64,000 bases of DNA from an uncultured Chloroflexota bacterium. Lineage in GTDB: Bacteria; Chloroflexota; Dehalococcoidia; Lucifugimonadales; UBA1127. The stretch is from contig CAJWQJ010000002.1 in the NCBI GenBank assembly GCA_913045315.1, positions 62,001-126,000 on the forward strand. Reading direction: 5' to 3'. A model generated the notes under the pieces. It was not told the origin of the DNA. It was given only the letters and a program-made list of their open reading frames with translations, and did not search any database. This document shows, in pieces, positions 26,561-35,615 of the stretch; the first letter of the stretch is position 1, and the number at the start of each line of letters is the position of its first letter. A program made the position numbers and the translations under genes.

Positions 26561-26662
26561 ATGGGCAAATGGAATGTTGCAGGGGATTTAGATTCAATAT
26601 TGGTAATTATATTATTACCAACCTTAATTCTAACGACCCTCTGGGCAATATTTCGGGCATAA
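26561..26662 (+). CDS. Small single-helix membrane protein (33 aa)
   Basis: An ATG frame encodes MGKWNVAGDLDS, then a hydrophobic helix ILVIILLPTLILTTLW and a basic end AIFRA. The ribosome site is weak (AGCAGG, 4 nt upstream). It follows the peroxiredoxin by 36 bp and precedes a large hairpin. Composition supports a membrane microprotein; translation is unproven. Confidence 0.45.
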   Translation: MGKWNVAGDLDSILVIILLPTLILTTLWAIFRA

Positions 26663-26707
26663 CATTATCTCGAAAAGAAATTAATCTCAGACTCAATTAA
26701 ATTATAT

Positions 26708-26764
26708 GTTGATTAAAGCACTAGCAGAGTTGTCTATAACAACTCTGCTAGTGCTTTAATCAAC
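26708..26764. terminator. 26-bp perfect hairpin, likely bidirectional transcription end
   Basis: The arms 26708-26733 and 26739-26764 are perfectly complementary over 26 bp around a CTATA loop. No long T-run follows, but AAAGCACTAGC...GCTAGTGCTTT supplies modest A/T flanks. It ends the peroxiredoxin operon; alternatives are a processed RNA or a palindromic repeat. The rest of the 26525-26910 gap holds the 33-aa frame and otherwise nothing recognisable. Confidence 0.6.
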
Positions 26765-26910
26765 GAATCTCTTCATGTAATAGAAAATAATTCAATATGT
26801 CTAAATAGACGTAATATATTATTTCAAAGTAATAGTATCCAATATCAAAATTTACAATTATTATTCTCCACAATAAATATACTTATTTACAAAAGAGAGG
26901 GGACGTTAAT

Positions 26911-27447
26911 ATGGCAATCTATGAATTTGAAGGAAAACGTCCAAAAATTGGCAAAACATCTTATATCCATCCTAGTGCAGTAATTATTGGAGATGTAGAA
27001 ATTGGTGAAGGATGCTGGATAGGTCCCAATGTTACTCTCCGTGCAGATGAAAATCAGATTCGAGTCGGGGATTTTTCTAATATTCAAGACAACAGCGTAA
27101 TTCACGGCCGTACTACATTGGGTAAATATTCTCACCTCGGCCACGCTGTTAGACTTCATGGTGCTACCCTTTCCGAACATGTTTTAGTAGGAATCGGAGC
27201 AATAATATTGGATGGAGCGACCGTTGGAGATTGGTGCACAATTGCAGCAGGAGCTGTCGTTGCTCCTAGAGCTGAGATTCCCGAAAGAAAAATGGTCATG
27301 GGTGTTCCCGGTGCTATCGTTGGTACAGTTCCTTCTAACAGGGAAGACAATTTTGATTGGTCACATAACTCAGGATATCTAAGCTACCCGAAACGATATC
27401 CTATCGGACTTAAAGAGATTTCATTGGATGAAGTCACATTAGAGTAA
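26911..27447 (+). CDS. Gamma carbonic anhydrase family protein
   Basis: 178 aa. Left-handed beta-helix of hexapeptide repeats (VIIGDVEIGEGCWIGPNVTLRAD), followed by the metal ligands in NSVIHGRTTLGKYSHLGHAVRLHGA, whose three His positions correspond to the zinc/iron site of the Cam family, and a C-terminal helix. Trimer expected. Family members may hydrate CO2 or act as CaiE/PaaY-like thioesterases. It is 22 bp upstream of the BVMO-type gene, so co-expression is possible. Confidence 0.88.
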   Translation: MAIYEFEGKRPKIGKTSYIHPSAVIIGDVEIGEGCWIGPNVTLRADENQIRVGDFSNIQDNSVIHGRTTLGKYSHLGHAVRLHGATLSEHVLVGIGAIILDGATVGDWCTIAAGAVVAPRAEIPERKMVMGVPGAIVGTVPSNREDNFDWSHNSGYLSYPKRYPIGLKEISLDEVTLE

Positions 27448-27469
27448 GAACACTAGAATTGAGGTAGAG

Positions 27470-29110
27470 ATGAATAATCATACAAACCTACATACTTCTA
27501 TCGATAATGATGCTATTCCAATCAAAATCGATGCAGTTATTACTGGTGCGGGTTTCGCTGGCATGTACATGTTATATAAACTCCGAAACCTTGGCCTTTC
27601 TGCATGCATTATTGAAGCTGGTAAAAACGTTGGTGGTACTTGGTATTGGAACCGTTATCCAGGAGCTCGATGTGATGTATGGAGCATGGAATATTCATAC
27701 CAATTCTCTGAAGAACTTCAACAAGAATGGGAATGGACTGAAAAATACGCCACACAACCTGAAATTCTTAGATATGCAAACCACGTTGCTGACCGGTTTG
27801 ATTTAAGAAAAGATATCTATTTTGGGAATAGAGTACATTCGGCAATTTTTAACGATGATTCAAATAACTGGTCCATAAAGACTGATTCTGGATTAGAATT
27901 TCTTGCAACATTTTGCATTATGGCTACCGGATGCTTATCCTCAGTTAATCAACCCCATTTTCAGGGAATCGATAACTTTAAAGGTGAAATATATCACACT
28001 GGTAACTGGCCTCACCATAGCGTCAATTTGTCAGATAAAAGAGTAGGGGTTATAGGAACTGGATCATCCGCGATACAAACAATTCCAGAAATCGCAAAAT
28101 CAGTTAAGAATTTATTAGTTTTTCAAAGGACAGCAAATTACACAATACCAGCTCACAATGAATTTTTTACACCCGATTTTATAAAAGAAATCAAATCTGA
28201 CTATAAAGGTCTTCGGGAACGAGGAAAAATGAGTAGAGGAGGCACTGCAATACTTGAACTTAATGAAGTAAATGCAGTGGATGTCACTCCTGAAATTCGA
28301 GAAAAGGAGTTTGAGAAAAGATGGCAAGCAGGTGGAGTATCATTTATGGGAGCATTTCAAGATTTGGTTGTGAATCCTGATTCCAACAAAACTGCTGCTG
28401 ATTTTGTCCGTAAAAAGATTCAGCAAATAGTCATAGATCCTGATATAGCTGCCCTTCTTTCACCAAAAAATATTATTGGTTGTAAACGATTATGTGTTGA
28501 TACAGATTACTATGAAACTTTTAACAGAGAGAATGTAAAGCTTATTGATGTTAGCTCTGACCAAATTGAAATGATTACCCACGATGGGATAAAAGTCTCA
28601 GGAAATATTTATGCTCTAGATGTTATCATTTTTGCTACAGGATTTGATGCTATGACTGGTGCGCTTCTTAGTATAGATATAAAAGGAAAAAATAATCGTT
28701 CCCTTTCAGAAAAATGGATTAATGGACCTAGAACATACTTAGGATTACAAACTGAAGGCTTCCCAAATTTATTTACAATTACAGGACCGGGTAGTCCTTC
28801 TGTATTAAGCAATATGATGGTTTCTATAGAACAGCACGTGGAATGGATCTCAGATTGTATTTCATTCATGGATAGAGAAGGTTATACCAGTATTGAGCCT
28901 GAAATGGATTCTGAAGATAAATGGGTTAACCATGTTAACGACATTGCTGGGAAATCCCTGCGTTCTACATGTAGTTCATGGTACGTTGGTGCAAATATAG
29001 ATGGAAAACCACAAGTATTCATGCCATATATAGGTGGTGTTCCCACTTATAGAGAGATATGCGAAAAAATTGTTGCAAATCAATATGAAGGATTTATATT
29101 GACCAAATGA
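27470..29110 (+). CDS. Baeyer-Villiger-type flavin monooxygenase
   Basis: 546 aa. FAD Rossmann motif ITGAGFAGMYML, then GGTWYWNRYPGARCD, the Baeyer-Villiger fingerprint FKGEIYHTGNWP (FxGxxxHxxxW), the NADPH motif GVIGTGSSAIQ, and IFATGFDAMTGA. This fits cyclic-ketone/steroid-type BVMOs, which use NADPH and O2 to insert oxygen next to a carbonyl. Two SDR genes downstream could supply the ketone from an alcohol. Start ATG with GAGGTAGAG. Substrate unknown. Confidence 0.93.
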   Translation: MNNHTNLHTSIDNDAIPIKIDAVITGAGFAGMYMLYKLRNLGLSACIIEAGKNVGGTWYWNRYPGARCDVWSMEYSYQFSEELQQEWEWTEKYATQPEILRYANHVADRFDLRKDIYFGNRVHSAIFNDDSNNWSIKTDSGLEFLATFCIMATGCLSSVNQPHFQGIDNFKGEIYHTGNWPHHSVNLSDKRVGVIGTGSSAIQTIPEIAKSVKNLLVFQRTANYTIPAHNEFFTPDFIKEIKSDYKGLRERGKMSRGGTAILELNEVNAVDVTPEIREKEFEKRWQAGGVSFMGAFQDLVVNPDSNKTAADFVRKKIQQIVIDPDIAALLSPKNIIGCKRLCVDTDYYETFNRENVKLIDVSSDQIEMITHDGIKVSGNIYALDVIIFATGFDAMTGALLSIDIKGKNNRSLSEKWINGPRTYLGLQTEGFPNLFTITGPGSPSVLSNMMVSIEQHVEWISDCISFMDREGYTSIEPEMDSEDKWVNHVNDIAGKSLRSTCSSWYVGANIDGKPQVFMPYIGGVPTYREICEKIVANQYEGFILTK

Positions 29111-29125
29111 GCAAAGGAGAGAGAT

Positions 29126-29287
29126 ATGGATATAACAAAAGAAACGATAAATAATGCTATTTCTGCATCAATTGAAGAAGTGAAAGCAGAAATTGACGGG
29201 GGCATACGATTATCACCATTTACTGATCCTGAAGTTCAGATGATACGCCAGCTAATTCAACGAACCTTGGAAAAACTTTTGACATAG
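29126..29287 (+). CDS. Small conserved-looking 53-aa protein in the BVMO operon
   Basis: ATG with AAAGGAG upstream, 15 bp after the BVMO stop and 26 bp before the SDR. Mostly helical: MDITKETINNAISASIEEV, a GG turn, then DPEVQMIRQLIQRTLEKLL. No Cys, no membrane segment. Not recognised; position and ribosome site make it a convincing gene, perhaps a subunit or stabiliser of a neighbour. Confidence 0.7.
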   Translation: MDITKETINNAISASIEEVKAEIDGGIRLSPFTDPEVQMIRQLIQRTLEKLLT

Positions 29288-29313
29288 AAATCAAACCAAT
29301 AGGAGGATACTTA

Positions 29314-30156
29314 ATGTCGCTGGAAGATTTTAGCTTAGACGGGAAAGTAGCGGTAGTAACAGGAGCAAGTAGAGGTCTTGGCAAAGCAATGGCAATTGCT
29401 TTGGGACGTGCAGGTGCAGATGTATGTGTTGTTTCTCGCAGTCAGGATCAGTTAGATAAAGTTGCAGAAGAAATAAGAGAACTAGGTGTTCGATCTATCG
29501 GAATCTCGGCAGATTTAACAGATTCTAACCAGGTAGACAACATGATTAATAGAACTGTTGATGAATTTGGAGCAATTCATATTCTGGTAAATAATGCAGG
29601 AATTGTACAAACTCCAGGAGGAAAATCAGATAGTGACGGAGGAGAAAGTCCTGCAGTAGATATAAGTGATGAAGAATGGCATCTAGGAATGGACACGAAC
29701 CTAAGTAGCTGTTTTTATTGTTCTCGAGCAGCCGCAAAATATATGATTAAGCAAAAATGGGGAAGAATAATCAATATAACATCAGTTGCCGGTGTTCGAG
29801 GAACAAGAGGAAGTCCTATTTATTCTGCCGCGAAAGGTGGGATGGTGATGTTCAGTAAAGCACTTGCCCAACAATGGGCTCAAGATGGAATCACAGTGAA
29901 CATCATCGCACCGGGATCATTTCCATGGCGTTTCTTTGAAGGAGTAACAAATGCTGATTTCGCTAACTTGAGGGGATCTCGAATTCCTATCAAACGTCCT
30001 GGTGATCCAAAAGAATTAGGACCTTTGGTTGTATTTCTTTCTTCCGAAGCTGCTTCCTATACAACAGGAGAACTCATTGTAGTTGATGGTGGTGCACTTG
30101 AAGCTGCTGCAGCTCCTGCTGGATACGTTTTCCCTGGCATAGGAACAATAAATTAA
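29314..30156 (+). CDS. SDR-family oxidoreductase
   Basis: 280 aa. TGASRGLGKAMAIALGRAG, VSRSQDQ, VNNAGIVQTPGG, Ser in NITSVAGVRG and YSAAKGG as the catalytic pair, and TGELIVVDGGALEAA at the end. An insert with SDSDGGESPAVDIS follows NNAG. TAGGAGG precedes the ATG. Central member of the BVMO cassette; it probably oxidises a secondary alcohol or reduces the ketone for the monooxygenase, by context. Confidence 0.9.
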   Translation: MSLEDFSLDGKVAVVTGASRGLGKAMAIALGRAGADVCVVSRSQDQLDKVAEEIRELGVRSIGISADLTDSNQVDNMINRTVDEFGAIHILVNNAGIVQTPGGKSDSDGGESPAVDISDEEWHLGMDTNLSSCFYCSRAAAKYMIKQKWGRIINITSVAGVRGTRGSPIYSAAKGGMVMFSKALAQQWAQDGITVNIIAPGSFPWRFFEGVTNADFANLRGSRIPIKRPGDPKELGPLVVFLSSEAASYTTGELIVVDGGALEAAAAPAGYVFPGIGTIN

Positions 30157-30177
30157 CTTTATAGTTAGGAGGATTTC

Positions 30178-30930
30178 ATGATTCTCGATGAATTTTTATT
30201 GAATGGACAAACTGCACTAGTAACTGGAGCAGGCTCTCCGAGCGGACATGCTATCGTTTCTGCACTGTCTGAAGCAGGTGCAGATATAATTGCAGTTGCA
30301 GGTATAAACACCTCTCTTGATACAGCAAGAGATTTAGTAACTCAACATAACAGAAAAATTATTACTCTAAACGGAAATCTTCAGGATGAAGACAGTGTTA
30401 AAGAAATCGTAAACGCTGGAATTAATGAATTTTCTAAAATTGACATTCTTGTAAACAACGAACAAATAGCATTCTCTAAACCTATAATGGAGATTTCTTC
30501 TGATGAGTGGCAAAAAGTTGTTGATACAAATCTTTCTACGGCTTTCTTGTTTTGCAAGTCAGTTGGTTCCCACATGATTGAAAATCAACAAGGGAAAATA
30601 GTAAATGTTGCATCCGGAATGGGAGAAAGAGGTTTAGAAAATAGCTCATCATATTCAGCCACAATGGCTGGTATTATTCAATTAACTTCTGCTTTATCAG
30701 TAGAATGGGGACCACATGGGATAAAAGTTAATGCAGCAGGACCTGTATGGTTTAATAAAGAGGAAGGACAAGAAGATGTCGAGGACTCAGTTCTGCGATA
30801 TATCCCAATGCGTAGAAAAGGCAATTGGTATGAGTTGGGTCGAATGGTCATATTTTTAGCATGTGATGGATGTCATTTCCTCACTGGTAAAACCATATTT
30901 CTAGATGGTGGAGTTCTTTCTCATGCATAA
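30178..30930 (+). CDS. SDR-family oxidoreductase with degenerate cofactor and catalytic motifs
   Basis: 250 aa. The cofactor loop reads TGAGSPSGHAIVSAL instead of TGxxxGxG, the NNAG motif is NNEQIAF, and the active-site Tyr region is YSATMAGI, in which the Lys of YxxxK is replaced by Met. LDGGVLSHA ends the chain. These changes suggest loss of classical dehydrogenase activity, perhaps a structural partner of the SDR 21 bp upstream. AGGAGG precedes the ATG. Confidence 0.85.
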   Translation: MILDEFLLNGQTALVTGAGSPSGHAIVSALSEAGADIIAVAGINTSLDTARDLVTQHNRKIITLNGNLQDEDSVKEIVNAGINEFSKIDILVNNEQIAFSKPIMEISSDEWQKVVDTNLSTAFLFCKSVGSHMIENQQGKIVNVASGMGERGLENSSSYSATMAGIIQLTSALSVEWGPHGIKVNAAGPVWFNKEEGQEDVEDSVLRYIPMRRKGNWYELGRMVIFLACDGCHFLTGKTIFLDGGVLSHA

Positions 30931-30975
30931 AAAAATTTCTATATCCGATATAATGTGATCTCAGGAGGTCTGGAT

Positions 30976-31497
30976 ATGCTAAATCAATCAGAACGCAGAA
31001 TTCTTATAGATAAATTAATCAACAATAGGGAAATATTGTTAGATCTAATACAAAATTTTTCCAACGATCAATTAGTTAACAGGAAACAAGATGGAGATCG
31101 AACACCAAAAGGCATGCTTTTTCATATTGCAGATACAGAAAATAATTACGTTTGGAATTGGGCAAAGCGATCTAGGGATGAAAAAAAACCAGACTTGAGC
31201 AATATTCCGAATGAATCAAATTCAAATACTACTACTCAACTCTTCGAAGAAGCCAATGAATGGGATACAGATTTACTAACTGAGAAACTAAGGGTAATAC
31301 GTGAATCCACTCTTCGTTTCATAGCTGAAACCAATGACGCAGAATTTGATTTATTAGGAAAAAATTCCCCATTCGGAGATCTGACGGTTCATCAATTCTT
31401 AAAATCCCTATACAGACATGATCAGATGCATATAAACGAACTAACTGGAAAAGAACAAACAATCATAATTACTGGTGCTGATGGTCAACAGCTGTAA
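30976..31497 (+). CDS. DinB-family protein
   Basis: 173 aa. The frame opens at GTG 30955, but AGGAGGT lies 6 nt before the ATG at 30976 (MLNQSERRIL), so that start is chosen. Four-helix bundle pattern with metal-type His residues in GMLFHIADTENNYVWNW and SLYRHDQMHINEL. Function unknown; the family contains thiol-dependent transferases. Convergent with the MFS gene, 3 bp apart. Confidence 0.78.
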   Translation: MLNQSERRILIDKLINNREILLDLIQNFSNDQLVNRKQDGDRTPKGMLFHIADTENNYVWNWAKRSRDEKKPDLSNIPNESNSNTTTQLFEEANEWDTDLLTEKLRVIRESTLRFIAETNDAEFDLLGKNSPFGDLTVHQFLKSLYRHDQMHINELTGKEQTIIITGADGQQL

Positions 31498-31500
31498 TTA

Positions 31501-32697
31501 TTACTTCCCGGTTTCTGGCAAGAAATATGTAGATATCACAAGTGACCAAGATAAGGCAGCGACAATAGCAAAACCATAAAGATATGTACCTGTAATATCC
31601 GCCAAATATCCAATTAATATGGGTGCAAGAAACGAAAGAGAACCTCCAATTGCAAACACACATGCAATTGTAGCAGCAGCTTTTTCTGGGGATGTCCCTT
31701 GCATTTCTTGTGGTATTGTTGCGTGAAATGGTGTATATAGCCACGAACCTGCACCATATATTATTAAAATTACATATATAAACGAATATTCAGCCAACAT
31801 GACACTAGCAAATCCAGTTACACCAAGCATTATTCCCGAAAGAAACATAAACGGTCTTCTCTTAGTAAATTTCAGGGCGAGAAACCCAGCAATAACAACC
31901 ATTAAACAACCACAAATCGGAAGGATAGCTGTATATTCATTAGCTTTCGAAAGTTCTATTCCATGTGTTTCGTAATAATATGTTGGAAGCCATGATGACA
32001 AAGCAATATATTGAATAAGAGGACCTGAATCAGATGTAGCCAATAATAGTGTTACCTTAGAACGAAATACATTGAAAACCCCATGGAGACTTAAATTTGT
32101 TGTTGTTTGAATAGTTGTTTGCCGAGCAAATATCAACCAAAGAACAGCAGCTAAGAGCGAAACAAAACTAAATATTGTTAGTGTCATTTGCCATCCAACA
32201 ATTTCAGTAAGGGGATCTGCAATTAAAAATGAAACAGCGATTCCTGCTGATAAGGCAGCAATATATAAGCCGTTTATTAACGGAAGTTCTTTTTTAGGGA
32301 ACCAATTCATTATTACTGGATTTAGAGCGGGAAAAAATCCTGACACACAAATTCCAAAACATATTCTCAAGAACAACAAGCTTAGAAAATTGGATGCAAA
32401 TACACTTAGAATTGGTAAAGAAGCTCCGAAGGAAAAAATAAGAACCAATTTATTGATCGGCAATCGTCCCACAAGTAAGCTCCCAGGAATCGTAAAAAGA
32501 GCATTCCCAAGTAATATAACTCCAGTTAATAAACCTGCTGTTCCTCTGGTTATATTAAATTCGTCCATAATATAAGGTGTAATCGGAGATGTATTTAAGA
32601 AAATTAAACCTGCAGAAAAACATAGAAAAACGATAAGAAAACCCATTACAAAACGATATTTTTTTGGTTGTATTCCGAGAGATGTTTCTTGAAACAA
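31501..32697 (-). CDS. MFS transporter
   Basis: 398 aa with 12 helices; ITPYIMDEFNITRGTAGLLTG and LVGRLPINKLVLIFSFGASLP (motif A region) in the N-domain, and NWFPKKELPLINGLYIAALSAG after helix 4. Closer to the CynX/NarK-type branch than to the FYGW carriers nearby. The start is TTG with AAGGA about 12 nt upstream, so the exact N-terminus is unsure. It follows the RND exporter by 22 bp on the same strand and is probably co-transcribed. Substrate unknown. Confidence 0.83.
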   Translation of the reverse strand: MFQETSLGIQPKKYRFVMGFLIVFLCFSAGLIFLNTSPITPYIMDEFNITRGTAGLLTGVILLGNALFTIPGSLLVGRLPINKLVLIFSFGASLPILSVFASNFLSLLFLRICFGICVSGFFPALNPVIMNWFPKKELPLINGLYIAALSAGIAVSFLIADPLTEIVGWQMTLTIFSFVSLLAAVLWLIFARQTTIQTTTNLSLHGVFNVFRSKVTLLLATSDSGPLIQYIALSSWLPTYYYETHGIELSKANEYTAILPICGCLMVVIAGFLALKFTKRRPFMFLSGIMLGVTGFASVMLAEYSFIYVILIIYGAGSWLYTPFHATIPQEMQGTSPEKAAATIACVFAIGGSLSFLAPILIGYLADITGTYLYGFAIVAALSWSLVISTYFLPETGK

Positions 32698-32719
32698 GGG
32701 TTGTAATTATCCTTATAAA

Positions 32720-35506
32720 TTATTTTATTTTTGGTGTTCCTAAGATAAGCAGTGAAGGCAAAACAATTATTGATACGGTTAAAGCTAGAAATATCATTAT
32801 AGCAGTTAAAAAACCATATGCAGCAAATATAGGCATTGGTGCAAAACTTAAAATACTAAATCCAGCAATACTTGATGCAGCAGATGCAACTAGTGCGGTT
32901 CCAGCTCCGTGCGTAGCATTTCTAACAGCTTCAATTTTGTTCTTGGTCAACAGTAATTCCTGGCGAAATCTTTCTGTCATATGAATTGAGTAGTCTATTC
33001 CTATCCCAATTGAGATTGCACCAATCATAGCTGTTACAAAATTCAAGCTAAAATTACCTAAATACATAAAACCGTACAACCAAGCAACAACAAGAATTAT
33101 TGGAATCACTGTAATAATCGAGTATCTAAATGATTTCATAGCAAGAGTTATGACTAAGAATGTCCCAATAATTGCAATTGGAAGTGATGTTTGAAAAGTT
33201 TTAGTTGATGCATCTAATTGAGCTTGTCGCACAAATGGAGAACCGGTTAAACCTATATCTTTAAAGTGCTGACTTTCAGTAAATATTTCTAAATGTGATT
33301 CTAGGCTTTCTTGTGCTCTTTTTATTACTGATTGCTCTTGAGTTCCAGGAATAAAAACTTGTATGTACGATATTTGCTCGTTTACATCTTGTTTTGAAAT
33401 TGCAAATCGTTCTTGGACTTGGGCAGGTGTTACAGTAAGAATTTTAGCATTTTCAGGAATTCCATTTTCAAGTGCATAACTCAATTCAGCTTTAATTTGA
33501 TCTTTAGTATCTGGAATTCCGTCACCATCTTGATCAGAAATAGGGATTCCATACTGTTCACTAACTAATTTTGATACATAATCACTATTCGTAATTTGAG
33601 TAACATAATCTAATATCGTTGGCTGGATATTTAAATCGTTATTAATATCTTTTCCCAAATAGGGATTATCTGCAATTGCCGAAATAAATTTATCAATTTT
33701 TAATAATGATTCAGGTTCAAATAAATCCCCCTTAAGAAATATTGTTGCTGGTTCTCCACCTCGATTCGCTACATGTTGATCCAATTTATTCAAGCTTATT
33801 ACAAAATCCGACTTATTATCGAAGAAATCTTCGACAGCAAAAGTGGGTTCTAGTTTTAATCCATAAAAAATTGCAACTGCTGTAACTATAACGGAGACTA
33901 ATATAGTAATTGGAGCTAATTGGGCAATCTTTGTAACTAGTAAATCTAGCAAAGGAATTTGCAATGGATTCGATAATCTTACTGGATTTTCATCAGCCAA
34001 GAATTTACTTGAAATATTTCTGTATCTTCTTCTAAGAAAAATAACTGGGCCTACAATACAAAATAATGTACTGAATGTAATACTTGCAATTCCAAACCAT
34101 GGATCAAGAACTACGAGCAAAACTATGCTAGTTCCAAATAATGTTGCAGTAAAAAACCCTCCAACAAGAATAAACACTTTATTTATCCCTGATTTTGAAC
34201 CGAGATTATTTCCTGAAAAAAGTGTATCTATTTTCATTAATGCTAGTGGAACAATAAGGCCTAATACAATGAAAGAAGATATGATTGCAATTCCAGCTGC
34301 AGTACCAAAATGGAAAACCGCTTCAATTTCAGATGAAAGATTTGAAAGAAAAGCTATACTATCACTAATCATCACTAATGATAAAGCGCTAAAGATGCCA
34401 GTTATCCCTAAAAGTAATGAATGTCTTGGAATATTACCTTTAAAAGATTCTTCTTGATATCTACGTATAGCATGGACAGCAAAATCTACACCAAGAGAAA
34501 TCATGGAAATTGGAACAATAAGATCGATCACTAATCCACCCTTTAGACCTATAAGGTTGGATATCCCTTTGAGCCAGATCATTAGTATGCCAAGTCCAGC
34601 ACCAGTTAAAGCCATTGCCCAATATGACTGTAAACTGACACCAACCACAATGATCGCTGCAATAACTGCTGCCATAATAAAAGGGCCTGCTTGTGCTCCT
34701 TCATCTTCAGATTCAAGATTTACATCAATAGCAACACCCCATAATTGATATGTATTCTGAGTCCCACGTAATATCCTTTGGATGTTCCTGTTAAATTGTT
34801 CTTTTTGTATTTCCAACTCACCACCACCAATGCCTATAACAAGACTACCCCCACCAAGCTTTTCATTATCTGTTAACGTATAGATATTAATTGCTGGTGA
34901 TTTCCAATATGTTATCAATTCTCCATTTACAATTTTTTGTTCATTTGTCGCTTCAACTGACAACATATTTGCCATTCCTGATGTTTTTTCATTTTTTAAT
35001 ATTTCATGGATAGCAAGTTTGATTTCCTCGTCTGATGCTGTTTCTAGAGTCTTATTTGTTTCAGTTGAAATAAAATGATCTTGGACCAAATCTGCAATTG
35101 TTTGTATTCCATTAACTTTTTTGTTTGACAGTGGAGAGTAATACTCATAAAGGAATCCCGTTGTTTTTTCATTTGTTGGACTAATGTCGCCTGATGAATC
35201 TGCAAGACGTAATTTTTGAGTGTTTTGATAGAGTTCATATAGTTCCCTTTGAGTAAGAATATCTCCGTCTTTTGCTTCTGCTATGAAAGAAATAAACCAT
35301 ATTGAGGAAGGGAAAGTTTCATTAAGTTCTTTTTGTAATGAAAGAGGTTTACTTTCAGGGTCCGATGAAGCTTGTTCATCAGATGACATCATGATAAGAG
35401 GGACAGTTAATAAGAAAGTCAGTATAATTGTCCCTAAAATAAGTTTACTTGAATGATCTATTGCAGATTCGACAATGGAAACTAATCGATCATTGTTTGG
35501 CATCAT
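32720..35506 (-). CDS. RND-superfamily (MMPL/HpnN-type) exporter
   Basis: 928 aa with two six-helix halves, each a sterol-sensing-like block: VIDLIVPISMISLGVDFAVHAIRRYQEE and, near the C-terminus, ISIGIGIDYSIHMTERFRQE, with the Asp residues used for proton transfer. A large extracytoplasmic loop precedes the second half and contains DQDGDGIPDTKDQ, a calcium-loop-like motif unusual here. Single-chain members move lipids or hydrophobic compounds. Start ATG with AAGGATGAG. Likely operon with the MFS gene downstream. Confidence 0.87.
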   Translation of the reverse strand: MMPNNDRLVSIVESAIDHSSKLILGTIILTFLLTVPLIMMSSDEQASSDPESKPLSLQKELNETFPSSIWFISFIAEAKDGDILTQRELYELYQNTQKLRLADSSGDISPTNEKTTGFLYEYYSPLSNKKVNGIQTIADLVQDHFISTETNKTLETASDEEIKLAIHEILKNEKTSGMANMLSVEATNEQKIVNGELITYWKSPAINIYTLTDNEKLGGGSLVIGIGGGELEIQKEQFNRNIQRILRGTQNTYQLWGVAIDVNLESEDEGAQAGPFIMAAVIAAIIVVGVSLQSYWAMALTGAGLGILMIWLKGISNLIGLKGGLVIDLIVPISMISLGVDFAVHAIRRYQEESFKGNIPRHSLLLGITGIFSALSLVMISDSIAFLSNLSSEIEAVFHFGTAAGIAIISSFIVLGLIVPLALMKIDTLFSGNNLGSKSGINKVFILVGGFFTATLFGTSIVLLVVLDPWFGIASITFSTLFCIVGPVIFLRRRYRNISSKFLADENPVRLSNPLQIPLLDLLVTKIAQLAPITILVSVIVTAVAIFYGLKLEPTFAVEDFFDNKSDFVISLNKLDQHVANRGGEPATIFLKGDLFEPESLLKIDKFISAIADNPYLGKDINNDLNIQPTILDYVTQITNSDYVSKLVSEQYGIPISDQDGDGIPDTKDQIKAELSYALENGIPENAKILTVTPAQVQERFAISKQDVNEQISYIQVFIPGTQEQSVIKRAQESLESHLEIFTESQHFKDIGLTGSPFVRQAQLDASTKTFQTSLPIAIIGTFLVITLAMKSFRYSIITVIPIILVVAWLYGFMYLGNFSLNFVTAMIGAISIGIGIDYSIHMTERFRQELLLTKNKIEAVRNATHGAGTALVASAASSIAGFSILSFAPMPIFAAYGFLTAIMIFLALTVSIIVLPSLLILGTPKIK

Positions 35507-35615
35507 AAACTCATCCTTAATAATTTTTCAATATATATTGTGAACCATTTATAATTTTTTTTGTTAAGATTTTACTATAATTTTCGAAAATATAATTAGA
35601 ATAGAAAGTTGATTC

